NCBI GenBank assembly: GCA_947630855.1 | Contig: CANRJF010000005.1 | Location: 1-55,961 of the forward strand | Source of the DNA: an uncultured Lachnospiraceae bacterium | GTDB taxonomy: Bacteria; Bacillota; Clostridia; Lachnospirales; Lachnospiraceae | Length of the DNA: 55,961 nucleotides | Reading direction: 5' to 3' | In this document: positions 43,936 through 54,109 of the stretch, one piece after another | Position numbering within the stretch: position 1 is the first letter of the stretch | Layout: each line of letters begins with the position of its first letter | The notes under the pieces: generated by a model | Seen by the model: the letters and a program-made list of their open reading frames with translations, nothing else | Told to the model about the DNA's origin: nothing | Database searches by the model: none | Made by a program: the position numbers and the translations under genes

Positions 43936-45312
43936 TTACCGGTTTACATTGGGCAGGGAATCAAATCCCGGTTTTAAATCTTCATCCGTAGGAATATAAT
44001 CTGACATCTCCCCGTCATTGTATTTCTGGTATGCCACCATATCAAAATATCCGGTTCCTGTAAGACCGAATACAATGGTCTTTTCTTCCCCTGTCTCTTT
44101 ACACTTTAACGCCTCATCAATAGCCACGCGGATAGCATGGGAACTTTCCGGGGCAGGAAGAATACCCTCCACTCTTGCAAACTGGGTTGCCGCCTCAAAC
44201 ACTGCAGTCTGCTCCACGGAAACTGCTTCCATAAGCCCGTCGTCATAAAGCTGGGACAGTGTGGAACTCATGCCGTGGTAACGAAGGCCTCCCGCATGGT
44301 TGGCGGAAGGAATAAACCCGCTTCCCAATGTGTACATTTTGGCCAGAGGGCATACTTTTCCCGTATCGCAGAAATCGTAGGCAAACTTTCCTCTTGTAAA
44401 GCTAGGGCAGGAGGCAGGTTCCACTGCAATAATGCGGTAATTCTTCTCTCCCTTTAATTTCTCCCCCATAAAAGGTGAAATTAATCCTCCCAGGTTGGAA
44501 CCGCCGCCGGCGCATCCGATAATAATATCCGGCACAATGTTATATTTATCCAGCGCCGCCTTTGTCTCCAATCCAATGACGGACTGATGGAGAAGCACCT
44601 GGTTTAACACGCTGCCAAGTACATACCGGTAGCCTTCCGTTCCCACGGCAGCTTCCACCGCCTCGGAAATGGCGCATCCTAAACTTCCCGTAGTGCCCGG
44701 ATGCTCTTTTAAAATCTTCTTTCCCACCTCTGTGGTATCAGAGGGGGAAGGTGTCACGCTTGCCCCGTAAGTACGCATTACCTCCCGGCGGAACGGCTTC
44801 TGCTCATAGGATACTTTTACCATATATACTTTACAATCCAAATCAAAATAAGCACATGCCATGGAAAGGGCGGTTCCCCACTGTCCAGCTCCCGTCTCGG
44901 TTGTGACGCCTTTTAAGCCCTGTTTTTTTGCATAATATGCCTGGGCAATGGCAGAATTTAATTTGTGGCTTCCACTTGTATTGTTTCCCTCAAATTTGTA
45001 ATAAATTTTAGCCGGAGTCTGTAATTTTTCCTCCAGACAGTAAGCCCGGACTAAGGGTGAGGGGCGGTACATCTTATAAAATTTCCTGATTTCCTCAGGA
45101 ATCTCAATATAGGGGGTGGTATCATCCACCTCCTGTTTTGCCAGTTCATGACAGAATACACCGGAAAGTTCCTCAACTGTCATCGGCTCTAAAGTAGCCG
45201 GATTTAACAGGGGAGCCGGCTTATTTTTCATGTCAGCCCGCATGTTGTACCATTTTGTGGGCATCTCGCTCTCGTCCAGATAGATTTTGTATGGAATTAT
45301 TGTCTCACTCAT
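43936..45312 (-). CDS. TrpB2-type tryptophan synthase beta-like enzyme
   Basis: A 458-residue PLP-dependent enzyme of the TrpB2 class, which condenses indole (or a related nucleophile) with serine. PLP lysine is Lys117 in SGSHKLNSA; the glycine loop for the phosphate is GCAGGGSNLGGL; ETGAGQWG is the catalytic Glu loop. The N-terminal extension with YLDESEMPTKWYN and the length above 450 residues mark TrpB2 rather than TrpB1. No trpA or other trp gene is near, as usual for TrpB2, where indole salvage is assumed. It is flanked by a hairpin repeat region and the hemolysin III gene. Confidence 0.93.
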   Translation of the reverse strand: MSETIIPYKIYLDESEMPTKWYNMRADMKNKPAPLLNPATLEPMTVEELSGVFCHELAKQEVDDTTPYIEIPEEIRKFYKMYRPSPLVRAYCLEEKLQTPAKIYYKFEGNNTSGSHKLNSAIAQAYYAKKQGLKGVTTETGAGQWGTALSMACAYFDLDCKVYMVKVSYEQKPFRREVMRTYGASVTPSPSDTTEVGKKILKEHPGTTGSLGCAISEAVEAAVGTEGYRYVLGSVLNQVLLHQSVIGLETKAALDKYNIVPDIIIGCAGGGSNLGGLISPFMGEKLKGEKNYRIIAVEPASCPSFTRGKFAYDFCDTGKVCPLAKMYTLGSGFIPSANHAGGLRYHGMSSTLSQLYDDGLMEAVSVEQTAVFEAATQFARVEGILPAPESSHAIRVAIDEALKCKETGEEKTIVFGLTGTGYFDMVAYQKYNDGEMSDYIPTDEDLKPGFDSLPNVNR

Positions 45313-45382
45313 TCTTCTTCTCCTTCTCTTTGTCGCTGTTATCCCTTTAAAACTATCATTTTACAGAGCTTATGTCAATATT

Positions 45383-46030
45383 TTATAGAATAATATACAT
45401 AACTACAAAGTGGCACAGGCTGCCAGCCATAACAAAAAGATGGAAAATTTCATGGCTTCCGAAATATTTGTGAATGCTGTTAAATCCCTTTAATTTTAAG
45501 GCATAAACCACGCCTCCCACCGTGTAGAACACGCCTCCTGCCAAAAGCCACCCAAAAGCAGCCGGGGAAAGTTTCTCAAGAAGTGTGGGAAATACCAAAA
45601 GGCACACCCATCCCATGGCAATATATATAATGGAAGAAAACCATTTGGGACATGTTACCCAGCAAGCCTTTAATACCATGCCGCAGATGGCAATGCCCCA
45701 TATAAGGGCTAAGAGGTATGCCCCAACCTTTCCTCCTAATACCAGCATACAGATGGGCGTATAAGTTCCTGCAATCAGTACAAAAATCATCATATGGTCA
45801 ATTTTTTTAAAAACTTTTAAGACTTTTTCCTTTACATTCAGGGAATGATATAACGTAGACGCAGCATACAAAAAAACCACAGCCAGCAAAAATATTTCCA
45901 TGGCGGTAGCTGCTTGTGGAATCCCGCAGGTCTTGGCTTTTACTAAAAGAGGCACAGCCGCAAAAAGAGATAAAATCATTCCGATATAATGTGTAATTGC
46001 ACTTCCCGGTTCACGAATCATCAATTTCAT
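45383..46030 (-). CDS. Hemolysin III (PAQR-type) membrane protein
   Basis: A protein of about 215 residues with seven hydrophobic helices and HlyIII/PAQR signatures: AITHYIGMILSL near the start, STLYHSLNVK, DHMMIFVLIAGTYTPIC, and SHEIFHLFVMAGSLCHFV with metal-binding His residues. The family is a putative metal-dependent membrane hydrolase; hemolytic activity is known only for one Bacillus member. GGAGG is six bases before the ATG at 46030. A promoter with an overlapping inverted repeat precedes it. Confidence 0.9.
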   Translation of the reverse strand: MKLMIREPGSAITHYIGMILSLFAAVPLLVKAKTCGIPQAATAMEIFLLAVVFLYAASTLYHSLNVKEKVLKVFKKIDHMMIFVLIAGTYTPICMLVLGGKVGAYLLALIWGIAICGMVLKACWVTCPKWFSSIIYIAMGWVCLLVFPTLLEKLSPAAFGWLLAGGVFYTVGGVVYALKLKGFNSIHKYFGSHEIFHLFVMAGSLCHFVVMYIIL

Positions 46031-46063
46031 AATCATCCTCCATTTTTCTTCTTACATTGCGAT

Positions 46064-46126
46064 ATGTAGTATTTGATACTATGTGTTATTTTATTCAATG
46101 CTACACCTTATTGTTATACTTGTCAA
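46064..46126 (-). promoter_or_regulatory. Promoter and downstream operator of the hemolysin III gene
   Basis: Leftward: -35 TTGACA (46126-46121), a 17-base spacer, -10 TAGCAT (46103-46098). Just downstream, ATGTAGTAT-TTG-ATACTATGT (46064-46084) is an inverted repeat with two mismatched pairs, with outer ATGT ends like PadR operators. It lies near +7 to +27, where a repressor could act. Confidence 0.5.
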
Positions 46127-46138
46127 TAGATATGCATA

Positions 46139-46180
46139 AAAAACCGGAAACTGCTTTTATCTAAACAGTTTCCGGTTTTT
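46139..46180. terminator. Strong terminator of the second chemoreceptor gene
   Basis: AAAAACCGGAAACTG (46139-46153) and CAGTTTCCGGTTTTT (46166-46180) form a perfect 15-bp stem with A/T tails, 28 bases after the chemoreceptor stop. Confidence 0.9.
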
Positions 46181-46207
46181 CACCGTTTCTTATGTACTTT
46201 CCCTTTT

Positions 46208-47572
46208 TTATATTTCTTTAAATTTTAAAATTTCTTTCTTTAAATCATTGGAAACTTCATCGTTTGCCGCCGTATATTCCTGAATTTCCGTCATATTGGC
46301 TGCCACTCCGTTAATTGTGTTTGTCAGTTCCTCCACATGGTCTTTCTCCTCCACAATGGACTGGGAAATGCCGCCCATAACTTCATTCATTTTCTTCATG
46401 GAAGTAGCCAGCTCCTTTGTATTCCTGTCAAAGGCATCCATGGTATCACTCATATTATCCGCATCTTTTAAATATTCATTACATACGTCTACAAACTTGT
46501 CGTAATCCTCCAAAACATCGGTAGTAACATAGGAAAGCAGCTTATCCGAAGTTGCTGCCAGGTTTGCCACGGCAGATGTTACCTCATTGCTTATCTGCTG
46601 GATGCTGTTTGCCGCGTTGCGGCTGTTGTCTGCCAACTGGCTGATTTCGTCCGCCACCACTGCAAATCCTCTTCCCGCTTCACCTGCCCTTGCCGCCTCA
46701 ATGGATGCATTTAAAGCAAGAAGGTTTGTCTGGCTGGCAATGGAAAGAATTTCCTCCGTCAGGCTTTGGATGGCATTTACGCTTTTGCTCCCCTCCACGG
46801 ATTCCTCCAAATCTTTTTGCAGGGAAGAAGTAATATTTTCCGACTCTGTTTTGCTGGCATTTGCCCTGTCTCTAATTTGATTTGCCCGTTCCCTCATCTG
46901 TTCAGAATAATCCTGGCCTAAAACCGCAATTTCTGACATATGGCTGCTCTTGTCCACCAGCCCCTGCATCTCATCTGTAATTTCAGTAATATCGCCTGAC
47001 AAATCCTGAAACTCCCCACACATAATGTTTGCCTTCTCTGATACATCTTCCGTAAATTTTGTGGAATCAGACACCTTGTTCATAATATTCTGAGAAGACA
47101 AATCCAGGGAACCGGAATGGGCTTTTATCTGAAGCATAATGGACTGCAATTCTCCCAAAAACAAATTTATGCCGGTTACAACACTTCCTATCTCGTCCTT
47201 CTTTTTAGTAAAAAGACGCTGGCTTAAATCCCCCTGGTTATTTTCAAGCTTGGCAATCAGTACGTCAAGCTGCCCTTTTACATCCCGAAGAGGCTTTACG
47301 GTACAGGTAAATGCAATGATAATCGTTATCACCACCGTCAGGAGCTGCAAAGAAGATACCACTCCGTTTACAGCCAGCCTTCTGGTTATCTGTGCCGAAG
47401 TCTTCTCCGCCAGTTCGATAACATCCGGCGCCGCGTCCGCCGTTTCCATAATCTGTTGGCAAAAAACCCGGGTATCCTGTAAATCGTTGGTGGTTGTGGA
47501 ATTTACAACCAAAGTTAAAACGAACAGGATTAACAGGGGCAGCATAACCTTTAATGCAATACTTTTCCTCAT
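46208..47572 (-). CDS. Methyl-accepting chemotaxis protein with short external loop
   Basis: A 454-residue chemoreceptor. Two membrane helices ([36 protein letters not shown]) enclose only about 45 external residues, too few for a normal ligand-binding domain. A HAMP-like stretch and the signalling domain follow, with the tip [31 protein letters not shown]. It may sense through the membrane, cytosolic signals, or a partner. The start at 47572 has AAGGAGAAGG upstream; nine upstream codons are open but poorly placed. It follows the GH3 gene by 83 bases. Confidence 0.9.
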   Translation of the reverse strand: MRKSIALKVMLPLLILFVLTLVVNSTTTNDLQDTRVFCQQIMETADAAPDVIELAEKTSAQITRRLAVNGVVSSLQLLTVVITIIIAFTCTVKPLRDVKGQLDVLIAKLENNQGDLSQRLFTKKKDEIGSVVTGINLFLGELQSIMLQIKAHSGSLDLSSQNIMNKVSDSTKFTEDVSEKANIMCGEFQDLSGDITEITDEMQGLVDKSSHMSEIAVLGQDYSEQMRERANQIRDRANASKTESENITSSLQKDLEESVEGSKSVNAIQSLTEEILSIASQTNLLALNASIEAARAGEAGRGFAVVADEISQLADNSRNAANSIQQISNEVTSAVANLAATSDKLLSYVTTDVLEDYDKFVDVCNEYLKDADNMSDTMDAFDRNTKELATSMKKMNEVMGGISQSIVEEKDHVEELTNTINGVAANMTEIQEYTAANDEVSNDLKKEILKFKEI

Positions 47573-47655
47573 AGCTTTCCTTCTCCTTTTTACAGCCATA
47601 TAGGCAAATTATACCATAAATCTTGTTTTTCTGCAATTACTCCGTTATGGTCTGG

Positions 47656-49131
47656 TCATTCCCCCTCCAAACCTAATTTCACATCGATAATCCGGGCAAC
47701 GGCATCGTCAATCTGCCCTTCCGTCAGTTTTCCTTCTGAGACTGCCTGTATTACCCCCTGATAGGCAGTTTCAAAATCCTGGGGCATCAATATCATGTCC
47801 GCCCCCGCCTGAATTGCCATCACCGCCGCCGTGGCGCTGTCGTACTTCTGGGTGATGGCTTCCATATTCATGGCATCCGTAATAATAATCCCCTGGTATC
47901 CCATTTTATCCCGAAGCACATCCGTAATCATGATTTTGGACAGGGATGAAGGAATCTCCTCCCCCGTCACATTGCTGGCACTGATATGGGATACCATAAT
48001 AAAAGGCACGTCCGCGCCAATGCCTGCCTGAAAGGGAACAAGCTCCGTCTCCGTAAGCTGGGATAAAAATTTGTCCGTGGACACCGGGCCTGTATGAGTG
48101 TCCCCGGAAGTTCCCCCGTGCCCCGGAAAATGTTTCATACAGGGAAGAACCTGCTCTTCCCAAAGTCCTTTTATCACCGCTAAATCCATATCCGCCACTA
48201 AAGAGGCATCACTGCCGAAAGAACGATTGCCGATAACCTGATTGTCAGGATTTGTCAAAACATCCGCCACCGGGGCAAAATCCACATTGATGCCGTATTT
48301 ATGCAGGTACGCCCCAATGGTTTTTCCTGCCTGGTAGGCTTTCTGGGTATCCTGTGACTGGCCAATGGTAAGCATATCCGATACTTTCTCCACATCAAAG
48401 CCGGAATTTCCCGCAATGCGCGTCACCTGCCCCCCCTCTTCGTCCACGGCAAGAAACAGGGGCAGCCCCGATATTTCTCCGGCAAACTTCTGTATATTTT
48501 TCGTCATCTTCTTTGTCTGTTTAGGGCTTACAAAATTCTGGGAAAAGTAGATAAATCCCCCCACAGGATATTTTTTTAACGCCTTCCTGCTGGCATCCGC
48601 CGCCGCCGTAACCTTGGGATAACCTGTAAGGGCCTCCGGCGTCACCATAAACATCTGGGCAATCTTTTCCTCCAAAGTCATTTCCGCAAGGATTTCCTCA
48701 CCGCTTTTTGTTTTCTTTTCCGTCTCCGTTTCCGTTTCTGTTACCGCCTCTGTCCCTTCTTTTTCTGTCTCCGGCTCCTTTTTTTCTTCTTTATCTTCTT
48801 TTTCCTTCTGCTTTTCTTCCTGTGCCGCCTTTTCTTCTAATGCCTGCTGCTCTTCTTTCCTTTTTTCCTCATTTATCTCGTTTAAAAGATTTTCCAGGTA
48901 ATCATCCCCCAATTCCCTGCTTTGCCCCGTCTGATTCTCCTTAGGCTCTGCCGCCGCCGTTTCCTGCCTGTTAAGGTTTGCCGTCTCCTTAACTTCCTTC
49001 GGCTGCCTTTCATCCGCTGCCGTCTTTATGGCAATGGCAGACACGGACAGTATCATCAGGGCAAACATGGACACAAGAACGCCCATCCATATCCTGTCTC
49101 TTTTTCTGCGGGTTCTCCTGTTATTTGCCAT
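47656..49131 (-). CDS. Membrane-anchored GH3 beta-N-acetylhexosaminidase (NagZ-like)
   Basis: A 491-residue glycoside hydrolase of family 3. A membrane anchor (residues 14-36) is followed by a Lys/Glu/Thr-rich low-complexity spacer (60-145) and the catalytic domain. KHFPGHGGTSGDTH (333-346) supplies the Asp344/His346 acid-base dyad of NagZ-type enzymes, and Asp419 in ITDAMNMEAI is the likely nucleophile. It would remove N-acetylglucosamine from muropeptides or wall fragments outside the membrane. It lies four bases after truA and is probably co-transcribed with the ECF genes. Confidence 0.92.
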   Translation of the reverse strand: MANNRRTRRKRDRIWMGVLVSMFALMILSVSAIAIKTAADERQPKEVKETANLNRQETAAAEPKENQTGQSRELGDDYLENLLNEINEEKRKEEQQALEEKAAQEEKQKEKEDKEEKKEPETEKEGTEAVTETETETEKKTKSGEEILAEMTLEEKIAQMFMVTPEALTGYPKVTAAADASRKALKKYPVGGFIYFSQNFVSPKQTKKMTKNIQKFAGEISGLPLFLAVDEEGGQVTRIAGNSGFDVEKVSDMLTIGQSQDTQKAYQAGKTIGAYLHKYGINVDFAPVADVLTNPDNQVIGNRSFGSDASLVADMDLAVIKGLWEEQVLPCMKHFPGHGGTSGDTHTGPVSTDKFLSQLTETELVPFQAGIGADVPFIMVSHISASNVTGEEIPSSLSKIMITDVLRDKMGYQGIIITDAMNMEAITQKYDSATAAVMAIQAGADMILMPQDFETAYQGVIQAVSEGKLTEGQIDDAVARIIDVKLGLEGE

Positions 49132-49135
49132 AATC

Positions 49136-49893
49136 CTATCCCTCCTCCAAAAAACTGATTCCCATCATGGTAAGCCCATGGGCGGGGGCAGTGGGCCCTG
49201 CCGCCCTGCGGTCTTTTGCCATTAAAATTTCCTGCACTTTATCAGGGTTAATAATGCCTCCCCCCGCCTGGATTAATGTGCCGGCAATTATCCGCACCAT
49301 ATTGTACAAAAATCCGTTTCCCGTAATCCGTATGACTATAATGTCCTCCTGCCGCTCCACCTTTATATCGTAGACAGTGCGTACCGTACTTTCCACGGTT
49401 GTATGCACGGAACAAAAACTCTTAAAATCATGCTCCCCCACAAGATAGGAAGCTGCCTTACCCATTTTTTCCACATCCAGGCTGTGATGGTAAAAATAAG
49501 TGTCAAACCTCCTGGCAGGGTCGGGAAATCTGCGGTTTAAAATCCTGTATTCGTAAGTCTTTCTGCTTTCACAGCGCCTTGGATGGAAATCCGCGGGTGC
49601 CAGTCAGACGGCACCTCGTCGGATTTCTGAATCCGGATATCATTAGGCAGCCTTTGATTTAAGGCAAAGGCAATTTTTTCCGGGGGAATTTTTGTATTGG
49701 TATCAAACACCGCCGCATTTCCCTGGGAATGCACTCCCGCATCCGTGCGGCTGGCGCCGGTTACGCAGATATTTTCCCCCAGCAGCTCCGATAACTTTTC
49801 ATTTAAAACTGATTCTATGGTAACCACAGAGGGCTGAAGCTGCCACCCGTGGTAGTTCGTGCCGTCGTAGGCAACAATTAACCGTATCCTCAT
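49136..49893 (-). pseudogene. truA: tRNA pseudouridine synthase A, broken by an apparent 14-bp insertion
   Basis: TruA isomerises uridines 38-40 of tRNA anticodon arms. The N-terminal frame has RLIVAYDGTNYHGWQLQ and the catalytic Asp51 in GASRTDAGVHS, and is correct to DWHPR (residue 101). It then reads 17 wrong residues and stops at 49537. The expected continuation CESRKTYEYRILNRRFPD...EKMGKAASYLVGEHDFKSF and GNGFLYNMVRIIAGT is present in another frame down to 49136. Removing 14 bases (49577-49590, CCTTGGATGGAAAT on plus) rejoins the frames as DWHPRRCESRKTYEYR, with no missing residue. The internal Met at 49474 could start only the C-terminal half. Either a true disruption or a sequence error. 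It overlaps ecfT by four bases (ATGA). Confidence 0.85.
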
Positions 49894-50693
49894 AATACAA
49901 TCCTTAAGATAATCACCGCCGCCATATAAACTGCCAGCACCAGATATGCCGTATAATCCCCTGGGGAATATTTCAGCGGCTTCATTTTTGTCCTGCCTTC
50001 CCCGCCTTCATAACACCTGGCCTCCATTGCCATTGCCAGATCGTCCGCCCGGCGGAATGCGCTGATAAACAAAGGTACTAAAAGGGGAATCATGTTTTTT
50101 GCCCTCTTTATTATATTGCCGGATTCAAAATCCGCCCCCCTTGCCATCTGGGCTTTCATAATGATGTCTGTCTCTTCTATTAAAATAGGGATAAACCTGA
50201 GGGCAATGGACATCATCATGGCAATGGCATGTACGGGAACTCCTATTTTGGAAAAAGGTTTTAAAGATTTTTCCAGCCCGTCCGTCAACTGGTTGGGGGT
50301 GGTAGTTAATGTGAGAATGGAAGTTCCCACAATAAGGTAGGAAAGCCGTATCAGCATAAATCCTGCATTGTAAACGCCCTCTAAGGTAACGGTAAACACA
50401 AGAAAATGCAAAAGCACATGTTTCCCCGGCGTCAAAAACAGGTTAAATATCGCTGTCAGCACCATTAAAACTACAATTGCCTTCAAGCCCTTTACCATAA
50501 AAAAGAAGGGCACCCGGCACAGTTTTACCATAAAAATTAAAAATGCAGTCACCAGCACAAATCCTGCTATTCCCCGAAAAGTAAACAGGGATATAATATA
50601 AACCATGGCCGCCATAAGTTTTACCCTGGGGTCTAACCTGTGTATCAGGGAATCCGCCTGATAGTACTGACCTAATGTGATATCTCGTAACAT
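49890..50693 (-). CDS. ecfT: Energy-coupling factor transporter transmembrane protein EcfT
   Basis: A 267-residue membrane scaffold of the ECF vitamin/metal importer. It has five or six helices and the EcfT signature ARGADFESGNIIKRAKNMIPLLVPLFISAFRRADDLAMAMEARCY, holding the ARG and MEAR coupling helices that contact the two ATPases. It follows ecfA1 and ecfA2 in the usual order and overlaps truA. In this organization it serves several substrate-binding S components encoded elsewhere. Confidence 0.95.
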   Translation of the reverse strand: MLRDITLGQYYQADSLIHRLDPRVKLMAAMVYIISLFTFRGIAGFVLVTAFLIFMVKLCRVPFFFMVKGLKAIVVLMVLTAIFNLFLTPGKHVLLHFLVFTVTLEGVYNAGFMLIRLSYLIVGTSILTLTTTPNQLTDGLEKSLKPFSKIGVPVHAIAMMMSIALRFIPILIEETDIIMKAQMARGADFESGNIIKRAKNMIPLLVPLFISAFRRADDLAMAMEARCYEGGEGRTKMKPLKYSPGDYTAYLVLAVYMAAVIILRIVL

Positions 50694-50708
50694 AGCAATT
50701 TCCTTTTA

Positions 50709-51554
50709 TTATCGAAAAAGTTTAAGAATACTCTGTTTTGCTTCCTCCACCGTGATGGCATCCGTATCCACGTTAAGCCCCCTCTGCCTTAAATCATGCA
50801 TGATATATGTTACCTCCGGCGCCGCTAAACCTATGCGCTCCAATTCTTTGTAATGCTTAAAAACTTCCTTTGGAACGTCATCAAATACCACGCTGCCCTC
50901 ATCCATAACAATAATCCGCTCCACATATTTTGCCACATCTTCCATGCTGTGGGAGACAAGGATTACCGTCATATCCCGGCTTTTTTGCATACCCGCAATC
51001 AAATCTAAAATTTCATCCCTGCCCTTGGGGTCTAACCCGGCAGTGGGCTCGTCTAAAACAAGAACTTCCGGTTTCATGGCAAGAACCCCTGCAATGGCAA
51101 CGCGCCTTTTCTGGCCTCCTGATAAATCAAAGGGTGACTGGTAGTACAGGCTTTCCGGCAGCCCCACGCTGCGCAGGGCCTCAAAAGCCCGAAGCCCCGC
51201 CTCATTTTTATGAAAACCCTGGTTCATAGGGCCGAAACACACATCATCAAATATGGTATTTTCAAATAACTGATGCTCAGGATACTGAAATACAAGGCCA
51301 ACCCTTGTGCGCAGTTCCTTCAAATCAAAATCCTCTTCGTAGATATCTCTCCCGTTAAAATAAATTTCCCCGGAAGATGCCTTTATCAATCCGTTCAAAT
51401 GCTGGATTAAAGTGGATTTCCCGGAACCTGTATGTCCGATAATCCCGATAAACTCTCCGTCCCCGATTTTCAGGCTTACGTTTTTTAAAGCCTGCATCTC
51501 ATATGCAGTTTTAGGGCTGTAAGTATAACATACATTATTTAGAATAATTGACAT
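50709..51554 (-). CDS. ecfA2: ECF transporter ATPase EcfA2
   Basis: A 281-residue ABC ATPase. Walker [10 protein letters not shown] (about residue 40), Q-loop [11 protein letters not shown], signature [10 protein letters not shown], Walker [13 protein letters not shown], and switch His in VSHSMED. The sequence [10 protein letters not shown] is diagnostic for the EcfA2 partner. It overlaps ecfA1 by 20 bases and lies 15 bases before ecfT. Confidence 0.95.
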   Translation of the reverse strand: MSIILNNVCYTYSPKTAYEMQALKNVSLKIGDGEFIGIIGHTGSGKSTLIQHLNGLIKASSGEIYFNGRDIYEEDFDLKELRTRVGLVFQYPEHQLFENTIFDDVCFGPMNQGFHKNEAGLRAFEALRSVGLPESLYYQSPFDLSGGQKRRVAIAGVLAMKPEVLVLDEPTAGLDPKGRDEILDLIAGMQKSRDMTVILVSHSMEDVAKYVERIIVMDEGSVVFDDVPKEVFKHYKELERIGLAAPEVTYIMHDLRQRGLNVDTDAITVEEAKQSILKLFR

Positions 51555-52401
51555 AGCATTTCTCCAGTTCTTCTGCCAGTTCCTGCCTTGTTAAAATTCC
51601 TTCCGAAATGGGAAGCCCTGCTTTTTTCAACTCATGGGCAAGCAAAGTTGCCTGGGGCACATCAAGGCGATGGGACTTTAATTTTTCCGGCTGGGAAAAA
51701 ATCTCTCTGGGAATACCTTCCATTACCACTTTTCCTGCATCCATTACATAGACATAATCCGCGTCCGCCGCCTCTTCCATATAATGGGTAATCAGAATAA
51801 TCGTAACGCCTTTTTTCCTGTTCAGTTCATGAACGGCAGAAAGCACTTCCTTTCGTCCGTTAGGGTCTAACATGGCGGTAGGTTCATCTAACACAATGCA
51901 TTTTGGCTCCATTGCCATAATCCCTGCAATGGCAATGCGCTGTTTCTGGCCTCCCGATAATTTATTGGGAGAATACTTTGCAAATTTTAACATTCCCACG
52001 GAACGCAGGCTTTCCTCCACCCGTTTCCAGATTTCCTCTGTGGGCACGCCCAGATTTTCCGGCCCGAATCCCACATCCTCCTCCACCACATTGGCAATAA
52101 TCTGGTTGTCGGGATTCTGAAAAACCATGCCCGCCGTCCTTCTCACATGACGTATATTCTCCCTGTCATTTGTATCTTTTCCGTCTACCCACAAAGTCCC
52201 CTCACCGGGTACTAACAGTGCATTTATATGCTTTGCCAGGGTGGATTTGCCGGAGCCGTTATGCCCTAAAACAGCAATAAAATCCCCTGCTTTTACCTCC
52301 AAATCCACATGGTCAAGGGCTGTCTGGATGGATTCAACATTCCCCTCCTCATCCCGCCTGATATATTCATAAACTAATTTGCTTGCCTTGACAATTCCCA
52401 T
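51535..52401 (-). CDS. ecfA1: ECF transporter ATPase EcfA1
   Basis: A 288-residue ABC ATPase. Walker [11 protein letters not shown]-loop [11 protein letters not shown] (diagnostic of EcfA1), signature [10 protein letters not shown], Walker [13 protein letters not shown], switch ITHYMEE. The start at 52401 (MGIVKASK) is chosen for AGGA eight bases before; 13 upstream codons remain open. It forms a heterodimer with EcfA2 to energise EcfT. It lies 39 bases after trmL. Confidence 0.95.
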   Translation of the reverse strand: MGIVKASKLVYEYIRRDEEGNVESIQTALDHVDLEVKAGDFIAVLGHNGSGKSTLAKHINALLVPGEGTLWVDGKDTNDRENIRHVRRTAGMVFQNPDNQIIANVVEEDVGFGPENLGVPTEEIWKRVEESLRSVGMLKFAKYSPNKLSGGQKQRIAIAGIMAMEPKCIVLDEPTAMLDPNGRKEVLSAVHELNRKKGVTIILITHYMEEAADADYVYVMDAGKVVMEGIPREIFSQPEKLKSHRLDVPQATLLAHELKKAGLPISEGILTRQELAEELEKCYVNYSK

Positions 52402-52440
52402 ATTTTTATTCCTTTCATAAGGAAGTATCGATTCTCTCAA

Positions 52441-52938
52441 TTACCAGTGCAGCCGGTGAAGTTCCCCGGAAAGTTCCATATTCTCAAAATGATTCTGCCG
52501 CAGCGCCTCATACAGCACGATTGCCACAGAATTAGATAAATTTAAAGAACGGGTTTCCCCCACCATGGGAATCCTGATACATTCCTTTGGGTGTTGAATG
52601 AGAATTTCCTCCGGTATGCCCGCGCTTTCTTTTCCAAACATAATATAACAGTCCGGTTCGTAGGAAACTTCAGAATACACGTGTTTTCCCTTGGTGGTTG
52701 CCATATAAATCTTCGCTTCGGGATTTTTCCCTAAAAAATCTTCCCAGTCCACATATCTGGTAACATCCAAATCCTGCCAGTAATCCATGCCTGCCCGGCG
52801 CAGTTCCTTTTCATTCAGCCGGAAACCCAAAGGCTCGATAAGATGCAGCCTCGTCCCTGTTGCCACGCAGGTTCTTCCTATATTTCCCGTATTGGCAGGG
52901 ATTTCCGGCTCATACAGTACAATGTTTAAATTTGCCAT
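52441..52938 (-). CDS. trmL: tRNA (cytidine/uridine-34 2'-O)-methyltransferase TrmL
   Basis: A 165-residue SPOUT-class RNA methylase. The front NIVLYEPEIPANTGNIGRTCVATG and end GKESAGIPEEIL, IPMVGETRSLNLSNSVAIVLYEALRQ are the TrmL signatures, with the deep trefoil knot that binds SAM. It methylates the wobble base 34 of certain leucine tRNAs. It follows the aminotransferase gene by ten bases. Confidence 0.94.
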   Translation of the reverse strand: MANLNIVLYEPEIPANTGNIGRTCVATGTRLHLIEPLGFRLNEKELRRAGMDYWQDLDVTRYVDWEDFLGKNPEAKIYMATTKGKHVYSEVSYEPDCYIMFGKESAGIPEEILIQHPKECIRIPMVGETRSLNLSNSVAIVLYEALRQNHFENMELSGELHRLHW

Positions 52939-52948
52939 AATTTTTCTC

Positions 52949-54109
52949 TCATAATGTTTTTAAAAAATTCTCTATCCGCTGCAATGCCTTTTTCAAATCC
53001 TCTAAGGAGTAGGCGTAGGAAATACGAAGAAAACCTTCCCCTCCGGCCCCAAAAGCCGTCCCGGGCACAACAGCCACTTTTTCTGCCTCTAAAAGTTTTG
53101 TGGCAAACTCTTCGGAAGCCATGCCATACTGTTTAATGCACGGGAACATATAAAATGCGCCGTAAGGCTCGAAACATTCCATCCCCATTTCCCTTAAACG
53201 GTGGAGAAGATACCTGCGTCTTCCATTGTATTCCTCCCGCATTTTTTCCACATCATTATCACCGTTTCTAAGCGCCTCCACTGCCGCATACTGGCTGGTG
53301 GTGGGAGCGCACATAATGGCAAACTGATGGATTTTAAGCATCTGCTCCAATATGGCTTTGGGGGCACAGGCATAACCTAAACGCCATCCCGTCATGGCAT
53401 AAGCCTTGGAAAATCCGTTGATGGTAACAGTCCTCTCCCACATGCCGGGAAGGGAAGCAATGGATACATGGGTCTTGTCCCCAAAGGTGAGCTCTGCATA
53501 AATCTCATCACTGATAACAAACAAATCATGGTCAACCACCACTTTTGCAACGGCCTCCAAGTCTTCTTTTTCCATAATGGAGCCCGTGGGATTATTGGGA
53601 AAAGGAAGCACTAAAAGTTTTGTCTTTGGCGTTATTGCAGCCAAAACTTCCTCTGCCGTAAGCCGGAAATCATTTTCCGCCTTCAGTTCAATTATCACCG
53701 GTTTTCCCCCTGCCAAAGCGGCGCAGGGCACATAAGATACATAGCAGGGCTGGGGAATTAAAACTTCATCCCCCGGGTCTAGCATGGCCCGCATGGCAAT
53801 GTCAATGGCCTCGCTCCCCCCTACGGTAACCATGATTTCATGATTGTAATCGTAACTTAAATGAAATCTCCTCTCCAAATAACGGGATATCTCTATCTTC
53901 AATTCTTTCAGCCCCGCATTGGAAGTATAAAATGTCCTTCCCTTTTCCAGGGAAAAAATTCCTTCCTCCCTGATATGCCAGGGGGTATCAAAATCCGGCT
54001 CCCCTACTCCCAAAGAAATAGCGTCTTCCATTTCATTTACAATATCGAAAAACTTACGGATGCCGGAAGGTTCTATCTGAACAATCTGTTTTGACAGTGG
54101 ATTTCTCAT
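52949..54109 (-). CDS. PLP-dependent class I/II aminotransferase
   Basis: A 386-residue cytosolic aminotransferase of fold type I. The PLP lysine lies in NGFSKAYAMTGWRLGY; LGVGEPDFDTP, PFPNNPTGSI and the arginine in GFLRISYA bind substrate and cofactor. Related Clostridia enzymes act on aromatic amino acids or aspartate; specificity is not clear. Its start overlaps the stop of the Lrp gene (ATGA), so the regulator and enzyme are coupled, and the regulator may respond to its substrate. Confidence 0.92.
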   Translation of the reverse strand: MRNPLSKQIVQIEPSGIRKFFDIVNEMEDAISLGVGEPDFDTPWHIREEGIFSLEKGRTFYTSNAGLKELKIEISRYLERRFHLSYDYNHEIMVTVGGSEAIDIAMRAMLDPGDEVLIPQPCYVSYVPCAALAGGKPVIIELKAENDFRLTAEEVLAAITPKTKLLVLPFPNNPTGSIMEKEDLEAVAKVVVDHDLFVISDEIYAELTFGDKTHVSIASLPGMWERTVTINGFSKAYAMTGWRLGYACAPKAILEQMLKIHQFAIMCAPTTSQYAAVEALRNGDNDVEKMREEYNGRRRYLLHRLREMGMECFEPYGAFYMFPCIKQYGMASEEFATKLLEAEKVAVVPGTAFGAGGEGFLRISYAYSLEDLKKALQRIENFLKTL

